NCBI GenBank assembly: GCA_038239005.1 | Contig: JBBSFE010000003.1 | Coordinates: 62,001 to 126,000 of the forward strand | Direction: 5' to 3' | Origin: DASXHD01 sp038239005 | GTDB lineage: Bacteria; Myxococcota_A; Polyangia; Polyangiales; Polyangiaceae | Length of the DNA: 64,000 nucleotides | Part shown: in pieces, positions 41,968 through 51,081 of the stretch | Position numbering within the stretch: the stretch's first letter is position 1 | Layout: the number at the start of each line of letters is the position of its first letter | The notes under the pieces: generated by a model | Database searches by the model: none | What the model was told of the DNA's origin: nothing | What the model saw: only the letters and a program-made list of their open reading frames with translations | Translations under genes and position numbers: made by a program

Positions 41968-43832
41968 GACTCCGCTCCTCGCTCGCGATCGCGCTCGTGC
42001 TCTTCGGGCCGAGCCTCGCGCGCGCGGATGATCCGCCAAAGTCGAAGGTGTTCGGCTACTCGGCATACGAGCGCGAGTCGATCGCGATGGTCACCGCACA
42101 ACTCGGCGTCGAAGTCGACTCGGAGCCCGACGGAAAAACGATCGATTCCATCGACATCGAACGCCTCGAAGTCTTCGAAAAACGCGACTTTCTGCCGGGA
42201 TTCTTGCGGTTCGTGAACGTCTTTCACGCGACGTCGCGCGAGTTCATCATCCGCCGCGAAATTCTCCAACGCCCCGGCGAAGCGTGGAGCATGCAAGCGA
42301 TGGACGAGACGGCGCGCAATCTCCGCGGCCTCGTACAGCTCTCACTCGTGCTCGTCGTCCCTCTCAAAGGGCACGCAGCTGGTCACGTGCGTGCGCTCGT
42401 CATCACGAAAGACGTGTGGTCGCTTCGCCTTCAGTGGGACATCCAGCTCACGAATGGCGGTCTCCAAGAGCTCGTGCTTCAACCTGCGGAGACGAACCTC
42501 GCGGGCCTCCAGCAAACGCTCGGCGCGAATTTTCTCTACCAGCCGCTCTCGACGTCGCTCGGCGGCTACTACGTCGTCCCGCGCATCGGCGACACCCACG
42601 TTGCGCTCAACGCGAGCGCGAACGCCGTCATCTCGAATCGAACCGGCTCGCCCGAAGGCTCCTTCGGTGGCGCGTCGGCGGGGCAGCCGCTGTGGTCGAC
42701 GAAAACGAAATGGGCGTGGGGCGCGAGCGCCGCGTGGCGCGACGAGATCACGCGCGTCTACTCGAACGCGGCGCTCTATCACTACCAATCTCCAGACGTG
42801 CCCATCGGACACGCGGTTCCGTACGTCTACACGGGCGCGCCATGGCCGCCGAATGCGCGCATCCCGTTCGAGTATCGAAGCGCGCTCTCGCAAGCGGCGG
42901 TTGCGGTCGCGCGCTCGTTCGGCTGGACGTACAAGAACGATTTCACGTTTTCGCTCGAGGCTTCGCACCGCGAATTCCGAACCGACGACCTATCTGCGTA
43001 CGACCCCGCGGCCGTTGCCGATTTCCGATCGCGCTTCGTACCCGTGAGCGACGACCGCGCGTATCCCGCGATCGAATGGCGCTCGTACACGACCAATTTC
43101 TTGCGCGTGACCGACATGGAGACGCTCGGCTTGCAGGAAGACGTGCGCCTCGGTCACTTCATCGACGTGAAGCTCTACCCGGTGCTCAACCAAACGGCGA
43201 CACGCGGCGCGATGATGGGCGTCTATGCCGAGGCCGGCTACACCCTTCCGATTCACGACGGAGTATTTCGACTCGACGTGCAAACGACGACGGAGACCGC
43301 ATTCGACGGCACCGGTGTGCTCCAAGGCTCCGTCGACGCCACGAGCTATCTATCGTCTCCTCGAACGCCGATCGGGCGGCTTGTTTTTTCCGCGCGCGTT
43401 CTCAATCGCTACGCCAACTACCTCAACATCAACTCGTACCTCGGTGCCGACACACGCCTCCGCGGGTACCCCTCGAGCTTCTTCGCGGGAAAGGATCTAG
43501 TCGCCGCGAACCTCGAGTACCGAACGCGACCGCTCGAGATTTGGAAAGTGCAGCTCGCGGCCATCGCTTTCTACGACGCAGGCGAAGCGTTCAGCGGATG
43601 GTCCAACTTCCATCCCGTGCACGATGTCGGCTTGGGCTTTCGCGCCCTCTTCCCCACGTTCGATCGCATCGTGTTCCGCGCCGACCTCGGCTTCCCGATC
43701 TCCTCGTCTCCCCTTCCGGCCAACGTCGGCCCGGTCACGTTCTTCGTGACCTTCAGCCAAGCGTTCCCGTTCCCGCAACTCGGCCTCCCATCGTCGAGCG
43801 TGGGTTCACTCACTTCCGCCGTCACAAGATAA
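41964..43832 (+). CDS. Omp85/BamA-like outer-membrane protein
   Basis: From GTG 41964, 622 residues. A signal peptide (SSLAIALVLFGPSLARA) is followed by about 130 residues that resemble one or two POTRA-type domains (ERLEVFEKRDFLPGFLRFVN), then a barrel ending with the Omp85 features of alternating aromatic strands, LRGYPSSFFAGKDLVAANLE and a C-terminal LGFPISSSPLP. This suits the bacterial surface antigen (D15) family, which insert or secrete proteins through the outer membrane. It is the last gene of the HTTM cassette. The open frame further upstream (to 41328) lies in another gene and is rejected. Confidence 0.75.
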   Translation: MRLRSSLAIALVLFGPSLARADDPPKSKVFGYSAYERESIAMVTAQLGVEVDSEPDGKTIDSIDIERLEVFEKRDFLPGFLRFVNVFHATSREFIIRREILQRPGEAWSMQAMDETARNLRGLVQLSLVLVVPLKGHAAGHVRALVITKDVWSLRLQWDIQLTNGGLQELVLQPAETNLAGLQQTLGANFLYQPLSTSLGGYYVVPRIGDTHVALNASANAVISNRTGSPEGSFGGASAGQPLWSTKTKWAWGASAAWRDEITRVYSNAALYHYQSPDVPIGHAVPYVYTGAPWPPNARIPFEYRSALSQAAVAVARSFGWTYKNDFTFSLEASHREFRTDDLSAYDPAAVADFRSRFVPVSDDRAYPAIEWRSYTTNFLRVTDMETLGLQEDVRLGHFIDVKLYPVLNQTATRGAMMGVYAEAGYTLPIHDGVFRLDVQTTTETAFDGTGVLQGSVDATSYLSSPRTPIGRLVFSARVLNRYANYLNINSYLGADTRLRGYPSSFFAGKDLVAANLEYRTRPLEIWKVQLAAIAFYDAGEAFSGWSNFHPVHDVGLGFRALFPTFDRIVFRADLGFPISSSPLPANVGPVTFFVTFSQAFPFPQLGLPSSSVGSLTSAVTR

Positions 43833-43872
43833 CCTCGCCCAGCCTGCCCTACGTCGACGAAATCGCGTTGCC

Positions 43873-45753
43873 TCACCACTCCGTTTTTTGAACGACCGGA
43901 AGCTGGAGCGCGCGTTCGCGATCCAGATCGAGATTGCCGACGTGAAGCGCGAGCGGGGCCTGTACCCATTTGTAGATGCTTTGAGTGAAGAGACGACCGA
44001 AGCGATCGGCCCACGCGTCCGTCTTGCCGGCGTGCTCGGGGAACATCACGCCAAGCGCGACCTTCACCTCGGAGGTCGACATTTTTTCGCCCGCGTAGAG
44101 CAAGAAACACGCGTCGAGCACGACGAAGGGCATCAGATCTTTTTCGTCTTCTTGATTGTCGGCGAGCTCGGCCGATGGCGGCTTCACGAGCGTGAGACGA
44201 ATCGCTTCCGACTTCGTCGTGTCGTGCAGGTAATCGAGCAGGTAGTTCACGACGGTCTTCGGAACGTTCGCGATCACGGAAAGTGCGCCCTCGAGATCGC
44301 CACCGATGGTCGTGTAGCCCACGGCCTTCTCGCTCATGTTGCTCGTCTGCAAGAACAAACCGGCGGCGCTGTTGGACCACGTCCACATGCGCTCCGCGCG
44401 AACGCGTGCTTGTGCGTTTTGGCGCGCGAGGCCGGTGAGCTTTTCGCCGGGTTGGAGCATCGCTTCGACGGCAACGAGCTCGCGCTCGAATGCCTCGTCG
44501 ATCGCGACGCTCGTGAGCGGCGCGCCGAGCTCACGCGCCGCAGCTTCGGCCGCTTCGCGGGTTTCTTTCGACGAGTACCGGCTCGGCATGAAGAACGCGC
44601 GCAAGATCTCGGTCGCCTTCGCCTTCGCGTTTGCACCATATTTGCGGTCGATCCATCGGCGCGCGATCCACAAACACAAAAGGCTGTCGCGACCGCCGGA
44701 GAGAGCGACGCCGATGGTTTTGAATGCGCCTGTCTTCTCGAAATAGTCGCCGACGCCCGTGGCAAGCGCGTCGAGGAGCTCTTCGCAAAATGCGGCGCGC
44801 GCATCGACCGGCTTTTCGGGTCCAGGCAAGAAGAAGCTTTTGTGCGCCGGCGCGGGGAACGTGAGAGCCGCGCGCGATTTCGGATCGAACGCGACGCTCA
44901 CTTGCTCGACGCGCGGCCCGGCAAAGGCTTCGCGGTCGTGACGGAACGTCGTGTTCTCGCCACGCAGGCGGCGCGTGCGATCGAGATCGACCGTCACCGC
45001 CGCGAACCCCTCACGAAAGCGAGGGGCCTCCAGCATGGCGCGACCGTTTTGCGACACGAGCCCGCCGCCGTCGAACACGAGCCCGTCGTTGCCGCCGAAC
45101 ATGTTGCAGTATGCAAGCGTCGCTTGGTTGTCGGCGGCGCGCGTTGCGATCATCTCGCGGCGTGTCTCTTCGACGCCCACGCGAAACGGCGACGCGCTCA
45201 CGTTTACGACGAGCTCGGCGCCCGCGTAGCAGCGACGTCGCATCGGGCCGTCGGGCGACCAGACGTCTTCGCACACTTCGAGCGCTACGGTTCCGAACGG
45301 CGTCGAGAAGACGATGTCGCCAAACGGCACGCCGTGAACGATCGACGTCTCACCCGGTGTGCCGCGAGCGAAGCAGCGCTCTTCGTAGAAGACGTTGTAG
45401 AAGGGCAGCTTCTCTTTTGGCACGAGCCCGTGAATCGTTCCGCGCGAAAGCAGCGCGGCGACGTTGTACACGCGATCGTCGACCGCAACTGCGAGGCCCA
45501 CCGCGAGGTAGCAATCGAGCGCCTCGGTTGCACGCGCAAGCTCGACGAGACCGGTCCACTGAGCGTCGACGAATGCGCGCCACTGCACGAGGTCTTCCGG
45601 GGCGTAACCGCCGATGGCCTGCTCGGGTAGAAGGACGATCGTTGCCCCGTCGGAGGCGGCCGATTTTGCGAGCTCGACCATGCGCGCGACGTTGCTTTTC
45701 ACGGCGCCGACGGTGCTGTTGGTGCTTGCGAGCGCGATGCGAATCAGTCTCAC
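43873..45753 (-). CDS. nadE: Glutamine-hydrolysing NAD+ synthetase
   Basis: A 626-residue enzyme making NAD from deamido-NAD, ATP and glutamine. The N-terminal nitrilase domain has the catalytic triad: Glu in LPEQAIGGYAPEDL, Lys in VPKEKLPFYNVF and Cys in ALEVCEDVWSP. The C-terminal synthetase has the PP-loop GVALSGGRDSLLCLW and the NMSEKAVGYTTIGGDL motif. Both halves are intact. It is divergent from the DAHP synthase gene across 60 bases. Length is typical of the two-domain enzyme. Confidence 0.96.
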   Translation of the reverse strand: MRLIRIALASTNSTVGAVKSNVARMVELAKSAASDGATIVLLPEQAIGGYAPEDLVQWRAFVDAQWTGLVELARATEALDCYLAVGLAVAVDDRVYNVAALLSRGTIHGLVPKEKLPFYNVFYEERCFARGTPGETSIVHGVPFGDIVFSTPFGTVALEVCEDVWSPDGPMRRRCYAGAELVVNVSASPFRVGVEETRREMIATRAADNQATLAYCNMFGGNDGLVFDGGGLVSQNGRAMLEAPRFREGFAAVTVDLDRTRRLRGENTTFRHDREAFAGPRVEQVSVAFDPKSRAALTFPAPAHKSFFLPGPEKPVDARAAFCEELLDALATGVGDYFEKTGAFKTIGVALSGGRDSLLCLWIARRWIDRKYGANAKAKATEILRAFFMPSRYSSKETREAAEAAARELGAPLTSVAIDEAFERELVAVEAMLQPGEKLTGLARQNAQARVRAERMWTWSNSAAGLFLQTSNMSEKAVGYTTIGGDLEGALSVIANVPKTVVNYLLDYLHDTTKSEAIRLTLVKPPSAELADNQEDEKDLMPFVVLDACFLLYAGEKMSTSEVKVALGVMFPEHAGKTDAWADRFGRLFTQSIYKWVQAPLALHVGNLDLDRERALQLPVVQKTEW

Positions 45754-45813
45754 AAAACCTCTTTTCGTGACGTAGGGCTAAAGTCGCTTCCAGGATAGCC
45801 GTAGAGGCACCCC

Positions 45814-47277
45814 ATGGGATGGCAACCGGAATGGGTGACTGAGTCTTCGGACGTTCTCGAAGGGGATCCCGCGGACGCGCGATGGTACGCTCCCGCGCAG
45901 CCGCGCACACCTTCGCGGCCTCCCCCGATGGACTGGTTCGTCGATTCCTACAAGACCCGCTCGAACGTGCAGGCCGTTCCTTACGAGGACGAGCCCGCCC
46001 TCGAACGCGCCACCGAGACGCTGCGCAAGATGCCGCCGCTCGTGACGTCGTGGGAAATCGAGCGCCTCCGCGAGCAGATCGCCGAAGCGCAGCTCGGTCG
46101 CCGATTCGTGCTTCAGGGTGGTGATTGCGCCGAGACGCTCGCAGACTGCACGCGCGACGTCATCACGAACAAGCTGAAGATTCTTTTGCAGATGTCGCTC
46201 GTGCTCGTTCACGCGTCGCAGGCGCCGGTCATTCGCGTCGGTCGCATCGCGGGGCAATACGCCAAACCGCGGAGCACGAAGACCGAGGTCCGCGGCGACG
46301 TCGAGCTTCCGAGCTACTTCGGCGATCTCGTCAACGACGCCGCGTTCACGCCGGAAGCGCGCAGGCCCGATCCGGCGCGACTCATCACGGCGTTCCAGCA
46401 CGCGGCCGTCACGAACAACTTCATTCGCTCGCTCGTCGCAGCCGGCTTCGCCGACGTCACGCATCCCGAATATTGGGAGCTCGGTTTCAAAAGCTCTGTG
46501 CCGGCACAAGTGCGCGCCGAGTACGAGTCGAAGGCTCGCTCGCTCGCGGAGGCGCTCCGTTTCATGTCCGCGCTCGGTGAGCGCACGTTCTCGGAGCTCG
46601 CACGCGTCGAGTTCTTCACGAGCCACGAAGCGCTCCATCTCGAATACGAAGCGGCGCAGACGTCAGCCGTTCCGCGCCGCAACGGCGCGTATCTCCTTTC
46701 CACGCACTACCCGTGGATCGGCGAGCGCACGCGCGATCCCGAAGGCGCGCACGTCGAGCTTTTGCGCGGCGTTCGCAACCCGATCGGCATCAAGGTCGGC
46801 CCGACGGCAAAGCCCGCCGACATCTTGCGTCTCCTCGAGAAGCTCGACCCGCAAAACGATCCCGGCCGCATGACGCTCATCACGCGCATGGGCGCCGAAG
46901 GTGTCGCGACAGCGTTGATGCCGATCGTCGAGACGATCAAAGCTTCTGGGCGCCGCGTTCTCTGGACGGTCGACCCCATGCACGGCAACACGATGAAGAC
47001 CTCGAGCGGCCGAAAGACGCGTCGATTTGACGATATCCTTCTCGAGCTCGAGCGCTCGTTTGACGTGCACGCAGCGGCGGGAACCATTCTCGGTGGGGTT
47101 CACTTCGAGCTTACCGGGGAAGACGTTACCGAGTGTCTCGGTGGTACCGCTGGCGTTACCGAGAGCGATCTTGATCAGAACTACGCCACTGCGTGTGATC
47201 CGCGGCTCAATTATCGGCAGGCGCTCGAGATGAGTTTTTTTATCGCCAAGCGGTTGGCTCCCCGGCGCGTGCCCTGA
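45814..47277 (+). CDS. Class II 3-deoxy-D-arabino-heptulosonate-7-phosphate synthase
   Basis: A 487-residue type II DAHP synthase, joining phosphoenolpyruvate and erythrose-4-phosphate at the head of the shikimate pathway. Signature stretches are RFVLQGGDCAETLADCT, RVGRIAGQYAKPRS, LSTHYPWIGERTRDPEGAHV, GIKVGPTAKPADI, WTVDPMHGNTMKTSSGRKTR and GGVHFELTGEDVTECLGG. The metal-binding Cys in GGDCAE, and His and Glu in HFELTGE, are present. The gene name (aroG, aroH or aroF) differs between organisms, so none is given. The start MGWQPEWVTES is longer by a short leader. Confidence 0.96.
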   Translation: MGWQPEWVTESSDVLEGDPADARWYAPAQPRTPSRPPPMDWFVDSYKTRSNVQAVPYEDEPALERATETLRKMPPLVTSWEIERLREQIAEAQLGRRFVLQGGDCAETLADCTRDVITNKLKILLQMSLVLVHASQAPVIRVGRIAGQYAKPRSTKTEVRGDVELPSYFGDLVNDAAFTPEARRPDPARLITAFQHAAVTNNFIRSLVAAGFADVTHPEYWELGFKSSVPAQVRAEYESKARSLAEALRFMSALGERTFSELARVEFFTSHEALHLEYEAAQTSAVPRRNGAYLLSTHYPWIGERTRDPEGAHVELLRGVRNPIGIKVGPTAKPADILRLLEKLDPQNDPGRMTLITRMGAEGVATALMPIVETIKASGRRVLWTVDPMHGNTMKTSSGRKTRRFDDILLELERSFDVHAAAGTILGGVHFELTGEDVTECLGGTAGVTESDLDQNYATACDPRLNYRQALEMSFFIAKRLAPRRVP

Positions 47278-47335
47278 GGGAGCGTGGCCCCGCGCGTGCC
47301 TCCCCGCCAAGGGCTCACGCTGTTACACTTCGGCG

Positions 47336-47710
47336 ATGACGCTCGTCGTTTGCGCCTCGTGCCGGCGCCACGTGAAGACTCGCGAGACGGCGTGCCCGTT
47401 TTGCCGTGGCGTCATCGCGTCATGGGCGTCGGTCGCCGGGCCACGCATCACACCGCGACTTAGCCGCGCAGCGATTTTCGCGGGAGCCACGACGCTCGTG
47501 GCTGTCGCGAGCTGCGCGGGCTACGGCGCGCCAACGTGCTCCACTGAGGTCAGCTTTGTCGCGCCATGCGGCATCGCGAACATCGCGACCACATGCGGCG
47601 GTGTTGTTGCGTGCGGCGACGGCGACACGAAAGGTGTTTGCAAGATCGAACCGATCACGCACACTCCGTTCAACACACAGAATTTCACATCCCCGACGTG
47701 CACGAAGTGA
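47336..47710 (+). CDS. Small zinc-ribbon, single-helix protein with Cys-rich outer part
   Basis: A 124-residue protein. The N-terminus has a CASCRRHVKTRETACPFCRG zinc-ribbon-like pair of Cys pairs, then a membrane helix (about 41-60, LSRAAIFAGATTLVAVASCA), then an outer part with many cysteines (PTCSTEVSFVAPCGIANI, TCGGVVACGDGDTKGVCK). The pattern recurs in Polyangia but has no named function. Its stop overlaps the ATG of the PARG-like gene by one base (TGATG), suggesting a shared transcript. Confidence 0.65.
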   Translation: MTLVVCASCRRHVKTRETACPFCRGVIASWASVAGPRITPRLSRAAIFAGATTLVAVASCAGYGAPTCSTEVSFVAPCGIANIATTCGGVVACGDGDTKGVCKIEPITHTPFNTQNFTSPTCTK

Positions 47711-48513
47711 TGGACGGAAAAGCGATCGCACGCGAGACGCTCTCGATCATCGAGGCCGGCAAGTACATCGCGGGTGGTCGCACGGTCGACATTGCCGACG
47801 CGATCGCGCACGCGGTCGAGGAGACACGCGTGTATCGGCCTGGCGACGTCGCGCCGGCGCCGAATCGTGACGCTCGCGACACGCGCATCGAAGTCACTGG
47901 AGAGACCACCGCCGCGGCGGGCCGCCGACTCGTGCTCGTCGAAAAACTTCCGCGCGTCTGCGCGCTCAACTTTGCCTCCGCGCGCAAACCCGGCGGCGGG
48001 TTCCTTGGCGGCGCGAAAGCGCAAGAAGAAGACCTCGCGCGTGCATCCGCTCTCTACGCCTGCCTCGAACCGGCTCGAGCGTATTACGACGCCAACCGGC
48101 GCGAAGACTCCACGCTCTACACCGATCACGTCATCTACTCGCCCGATGTTCCGTTTTTTCGCGACGACAAGAACGCCCTCCTGCCGGACCCCGCGCTCCT
48201 CTCGATCATCACGGCCCCCGCGCCGAACGCGGGCGCGATCCGCTCGGAAGAACGCCCCAAGCTCCGGCCGACGCTCGAACGCCGCGCCGCGATCGTCCTC
48301 GAAGTTGCCGCGCGTCACAATCACCACACACTCGTCTTGGGCGCATGGGGCTGCGGCGTCTTCGCAAACGATCCGACCGAGGTCGCCTCCGTCTTTCGCG
48401 CGCACCTGACGACCACGTTCGCGCGCACCTTCTCGCGCGTCGTCTTCGCCGTGTGGGACACCTCGCCTGCACACGCGACACTCGCCGCATTCCGCTCCGC
48501 GTTTCCGGCCTGA
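47710..48513 (+). CDS. TIGR02452/DUF2263 PARG-like ADP-ribose hydrolase
   Basis: A 267-residue cytosolic protein of the TIGR02452 family, a macro-domain branch related to bacterial poly(ADP-ribose) glycohydrolase. The catalytic loop is present: LNFASARKPGGGFLGGAKAQ then EEDLAR, matching the GGG...QEE motif in which Glu catalyses ADP-ribose removal. Other family stretches are DHVIYSPDVPFFRDD and LVLGAWGCGVFANDP. The activity is inferred from the motif. It overlaps the zinc-ribbon gene start-to-stop; no ADP-ribosyltransferase gene is adjacent. Confidence 0.88.
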   Translation: MDGKAIARETLSIIEAGKYIAGGRTVDIADAIAHAVEETRVYRPGDVAPAPNRDARDTRIEVTGETTAAAGRRLVLVEKLPRVCALNFASARKPGGGFLGGAKAQEEDLARASALYACLEPARAYYDANRREDSTLYTDHVIYSPDVPFFRDDKNALLPDPALLSIITAPAPNAGAIRSEERPKLRPTLERRAAIVLEVAARHNHHTLVLGAWGCGVFANDPTEVASVFRAHLTTTFARTFSRVVFAVWDTSPAHATLAAFRSAFPA

Positions 48514-48568
48514 CGCAAGCGTCGTGGGGCGCATTAATCGGTTCGCTGTTCGAGCCGTAGGCCTCTTC

Positions 48569-49066
48569 ATGGGTGCCCGCAACGAAGAAGCGTCCCTCGC
48601 GGTGCTTCGGTCGCTCGAGATCCTCGACACGGGTGCCGACCCTCGCTTCGATCGCATCACGCAGCTCGCCGCCGAAATTTTCGAGGCTTCCGGAGCGTTC
48701 GTTTCGTTCGTGGATCGCGATCGCGTTTGGTTCAAGTCAACGCGTGGCATCGACATCCGACAGACGGCTCGTCGGGGTTCGTTTTGCACGCACGCGGTCG
48801 CCCAGAAGGACGTGCTCGTCGTTCCCGACGCGACGCTCGACACGCGCTTCGTCACGGGCTCGCTCGTCACCGCCGAGACGCACGTCCGCTTCTACGCAGG
48901 CGCTGTGATTTGCGCTTCAGGCATGCCGATCGGGACGCTCGCGATCATCGACCGACGCCCACGCCAACTCGATCGTGACCGCCGACAACACTTGCAGATG
49001 CTCGCCGGGCTCGTCGAAGACGAGGTTCAACACCACAGCAGCATCACTCGCGCGCGCGCCGCGTAG
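48569..49066 (+). CDS. GAF-domain protein
   Basis: A 165-residue single GAF domain of the kind seen at the N-terminus of many sensors: LRSLEILDTGADPRFDRITQ, FEASGAFVSFVDRDRVWFKS, GSFCTHAVAQKDVLVVPDA, and VRFYAGAVICASGMPIGTLAI. It has no output domain. The ATG at 48569 begins the usual domain start; a longer frame from 48524 adds 15 residues. It is convergent with the class III cyclase gene, with 13 bases between the stops. It may act as a small-molecule sensor for another protein. Confidence 0.85.
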   Translation: MGARNEEASLAVLRSLEILDTGADPRFDRITQLAAEIFEASGAFVSFVDRDRVWFKSTRGIDIRQTARRGSFCTHAVAQKDVLVVPDATLDTRFVTGSLVTAETHVRFYAGAVICASGMPIGTLAIIDRRPRQLDRDRRQHLQMLAGLVEDEVQHHSSITRARAA

Positions 49067-49079
49067 CAACGTCTCTGGA

Positions 49080-50324
49080 TCACGTGTCGGATGCGTCGAG
49101 TGGCGCGAACACGCGGAGGATCTGGCTCTTGCCCTTCGCGCGCATCGCCGGCAGCTCGCGAAAACGATGCTGCACTCCAATGGCGTCCACCGTCGCCTCG
49201 CTCGCGAGAATCGGCACGCCGGCTTCCTTCGTGAGCCCCTCGATGCGCGACGCCGTATTCACCGTGTCACCGATCACGGTGTACTCGAGTCGATGTTCTG
49301 GCGATCCGATGTCGCCGAGCACGGCGTCTCCAGTGTGCAAACCAATGCCGATGCGAATCGGCACTTCGCCGCGTGCTTCGCGCTCGAGATTCAATGCCGC
49401 CAGCTCGGTCTTCATCGCGAGCGCGCAGTCCATCGCGTGGGTCGCGTGCTCGGCGTCCGCGAGCGGCGCACCGAAGTATGCGAGGAGGCCGTCGCCGATG
49501 AACTTGTCGAGCGTTCCGCCGTGCCGAAACACTTCGCGCACCATGCGACCGTGGTACTCGTTCAAAAGCTCGATGACTTCGACGGGGCGCATCGCTTCGG
49601 ACAGCGCCGTGAAGTCGCGGATGTCCGAGATGAGCAGCGTCACGTGGCGGCTCTCCGGCGCTTCGGCATGTCCGCGCTCGGCGAGCGTCGCGGCGACTGC
49701 CGGCGAGAAGTAACGTCCCAAACGTTCGCGGCGAGCGACCTCGTCGTTCACGCGCCGAACGAGCGAACGGAGCCGCGTGACGAGGTGTGAGCCGGCCGTC
49801 GCCGAGAGCCCGAGCACGATGGCCGACGCGATCCACGCGCCGGGTGCGATGTGCGCTTGGCGTTGGAGTGCGATCTCGAATCCGGTCGCGAGCACGGCGG
49901 TGGCCACCACCTGAGACGTGCTGAGCGAAAGCGCCGCGAGGATGACGAGGGCGACGAAAATTCCGAGCGCGAAGCCCGCCATGCCGCCCGGCGATGGTGA
50001 GAGCGGCATGGCGAGCGCCTGAAGGACCCAAACGATGGGCACGTCGGCAAGCGCGACCGCAACGCCTGCGCGTTCCGCGATCGGGACCGAGCGAAGGCCG
50101 GCAACGTAGATGGCGATTGCGATCGGAAGATACGCGCCGAAGACGACGACGTTGGATTCCCAGTCGCGTAGACCGAGGCCCTTCCAAAGAATCAGCGAGA
50201 GGAGCAGTATGCCTGCGACGCCGATGATACGCAGGCGTCCGAGCCGATGCGCCATCGCGGCACGGTGTGCGCCAAGCGTGCGCTTGAGGGTGTCGTTGCT
50301 CTGCGTTTCCGCCGAAGCGTTCAC
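49080..50324 (-). CDS. Membrane class III adenylate/guanylate cyclase
   Basis: A 414-residue protein with about six membrane helices (residues 32-175), a linking helix (LVTRLRSLVRRVNDEVARRE), then a class III cyclase catalytic domain. The two metal-binding Asp are Asp 234 (LISDIRDFTALSE) and Asp 278 (KFIGDGLLAYFGAP), and EYTVIGDTVNTASRIEG is present. It should make cAMP or cGMP from the cytoplasmic side. The membrane part resembles integral sensors of unknown stimulus. It is convergent with the GAF gene. Confidence 0.9.
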   Translation of the reverse strand: MNASAETQSNDTLKRTLGAHRAAMAHRLGRLRIIGVAGILLLSLILWKGLGLRDWESNVVVFGAYLPIAIAIYVAGLRSVPIAERAGVAVALADVPIVWVLQALAMPLSPSPGGMAGFALGIFVALVILAALSLSTSQVVATAVLATGFEIALQRQAHIAPGAWIASAIVLGLSATAGSHLVTRLRSLVRRVNDEVARRERLGRYFSPAVAATLAERGHAEAPESRHVTLLISDIRDFTALSEAMRPVEVIELLNEYHGRMVREVFRHGGTLDKFIGDGLLAYFGAPLADAEHATHAMDCALAMKTELAALNLEREARGEVPIRIGIGLHTGDAVLGDIGSPEHRLEYTVIGDTVNTASRIEGLTKEAGVPILASEATVDAIGVQHRFRELPAMRAKGKSQILRVFAPLDASDT

Positions 50325-50373
50325 GTGGTGAAGTTAGAGTAAATCGTGGCGACGGACGAATTTGCGCAAATCG

Positions 50374-51081
50374 TCAGCGCGGCGACTGCTCGGGGAACTT
50401 CCCGGCGAGCTCGGCTTCGATGCGTTTCGCGCCGGCTTCGTCTCCGCTTGCGCGCAGTGCCTGCGCTTCGACCGTGAGCTCTTCGGGGACCATGCGCGCG
50501 CCCGTTTGGAAACGGGCTGCTCGCACGATGCGCAGCGCGACTTCGGGTTCACCGCGATGAAGCGCACCACGCGCTTCGCTGACCATGCGAGCTTCGCGTG
50601 CGAGCCTGTCTTGCTCGGAGAGAATCGCCGGCGCGACCGATATCGTTCCGGTGTGCGCATCGCTCGCGATGTCGGCTTTGGATTTCGGAGCAACCGCGTC
50701 CATCTCGCCAAAGAACACAGTTGGCGCAACGTGACCGGTGATGACGACGGGCGTGATTGCGCCTTCGTCTCTGGCTTGCGCCGTGGTGTGCTCGAGCGCG
50801 CGCGGCGCGGCGATCGTCACGTGCGTGGGAACGGGCGCGGTTTGATTCGCGACCATGAGCAGCGTTGCAGCGACACCGACGGTGATCGTCGCGCCGAGCG
50901 CGATGCCGATCGCGAGCTTGCTGCCAAGAACTGCGCTGCCTTTGACGCCGAGCGCCGCAGCACTCGGAGGCGCGAGCCCGAGACTCGCCATTTCGACGCC
51001 CGTCCACATGGCGTCGCGTTGTTTCGACGTGGGTCCGTCTTGCTTCGCGGCGGCGAAGAGCGATTGCATGCGCTCGGTCAT
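50374..51081 (-). CDS. Putative anti-sigma factor with one membrane helix
   Basis: A 235-residue protein with a cytoplasmic N-terminus (MTERMQSLFAAAKQDGP), a membrane helix at about 54-78 (KLAIGIALGATITVGVAATLLM) and a periplasmic C-terminus with helical, TPR-like sequence (REARMVSEARGALHRGEPEVALR). It overlaps the ECF sigma gene by four bases (ATGA), the usual place for a cognate anti-sigma factor. No zinc-binding anti-sigma (HxxxCxxC) motif is present, so it belongs to a less common class, or has another role. It ends the run of five genes from 54295. Confidence 0.65.
   Translation of the reverse strand: MTERMQSLFAAAKQDGPTSKQRDAMWTGVEMASLGLAPPSAAALGVKGSAVLGSKLAIGIALGATITVGVAATLLMVANQTAPVPTHVTIAAPRALEHTTAQARDEGAITPVVITGHVAPTVFFGEMDAVAPKSKADIASDAHTGTISVAPAILSEQDRLAREARMVSEARGALHRGEPEVALRIVRAARFQTGARMVPEELTVEAQALRASGDEAGAKRIEAELAGKFPEQSPR

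Noticed and set aside
43888..45630. 580-residue plus-strand open frame
   Set aside because: It is the reverse of nadE, which has full catalytic motifs.
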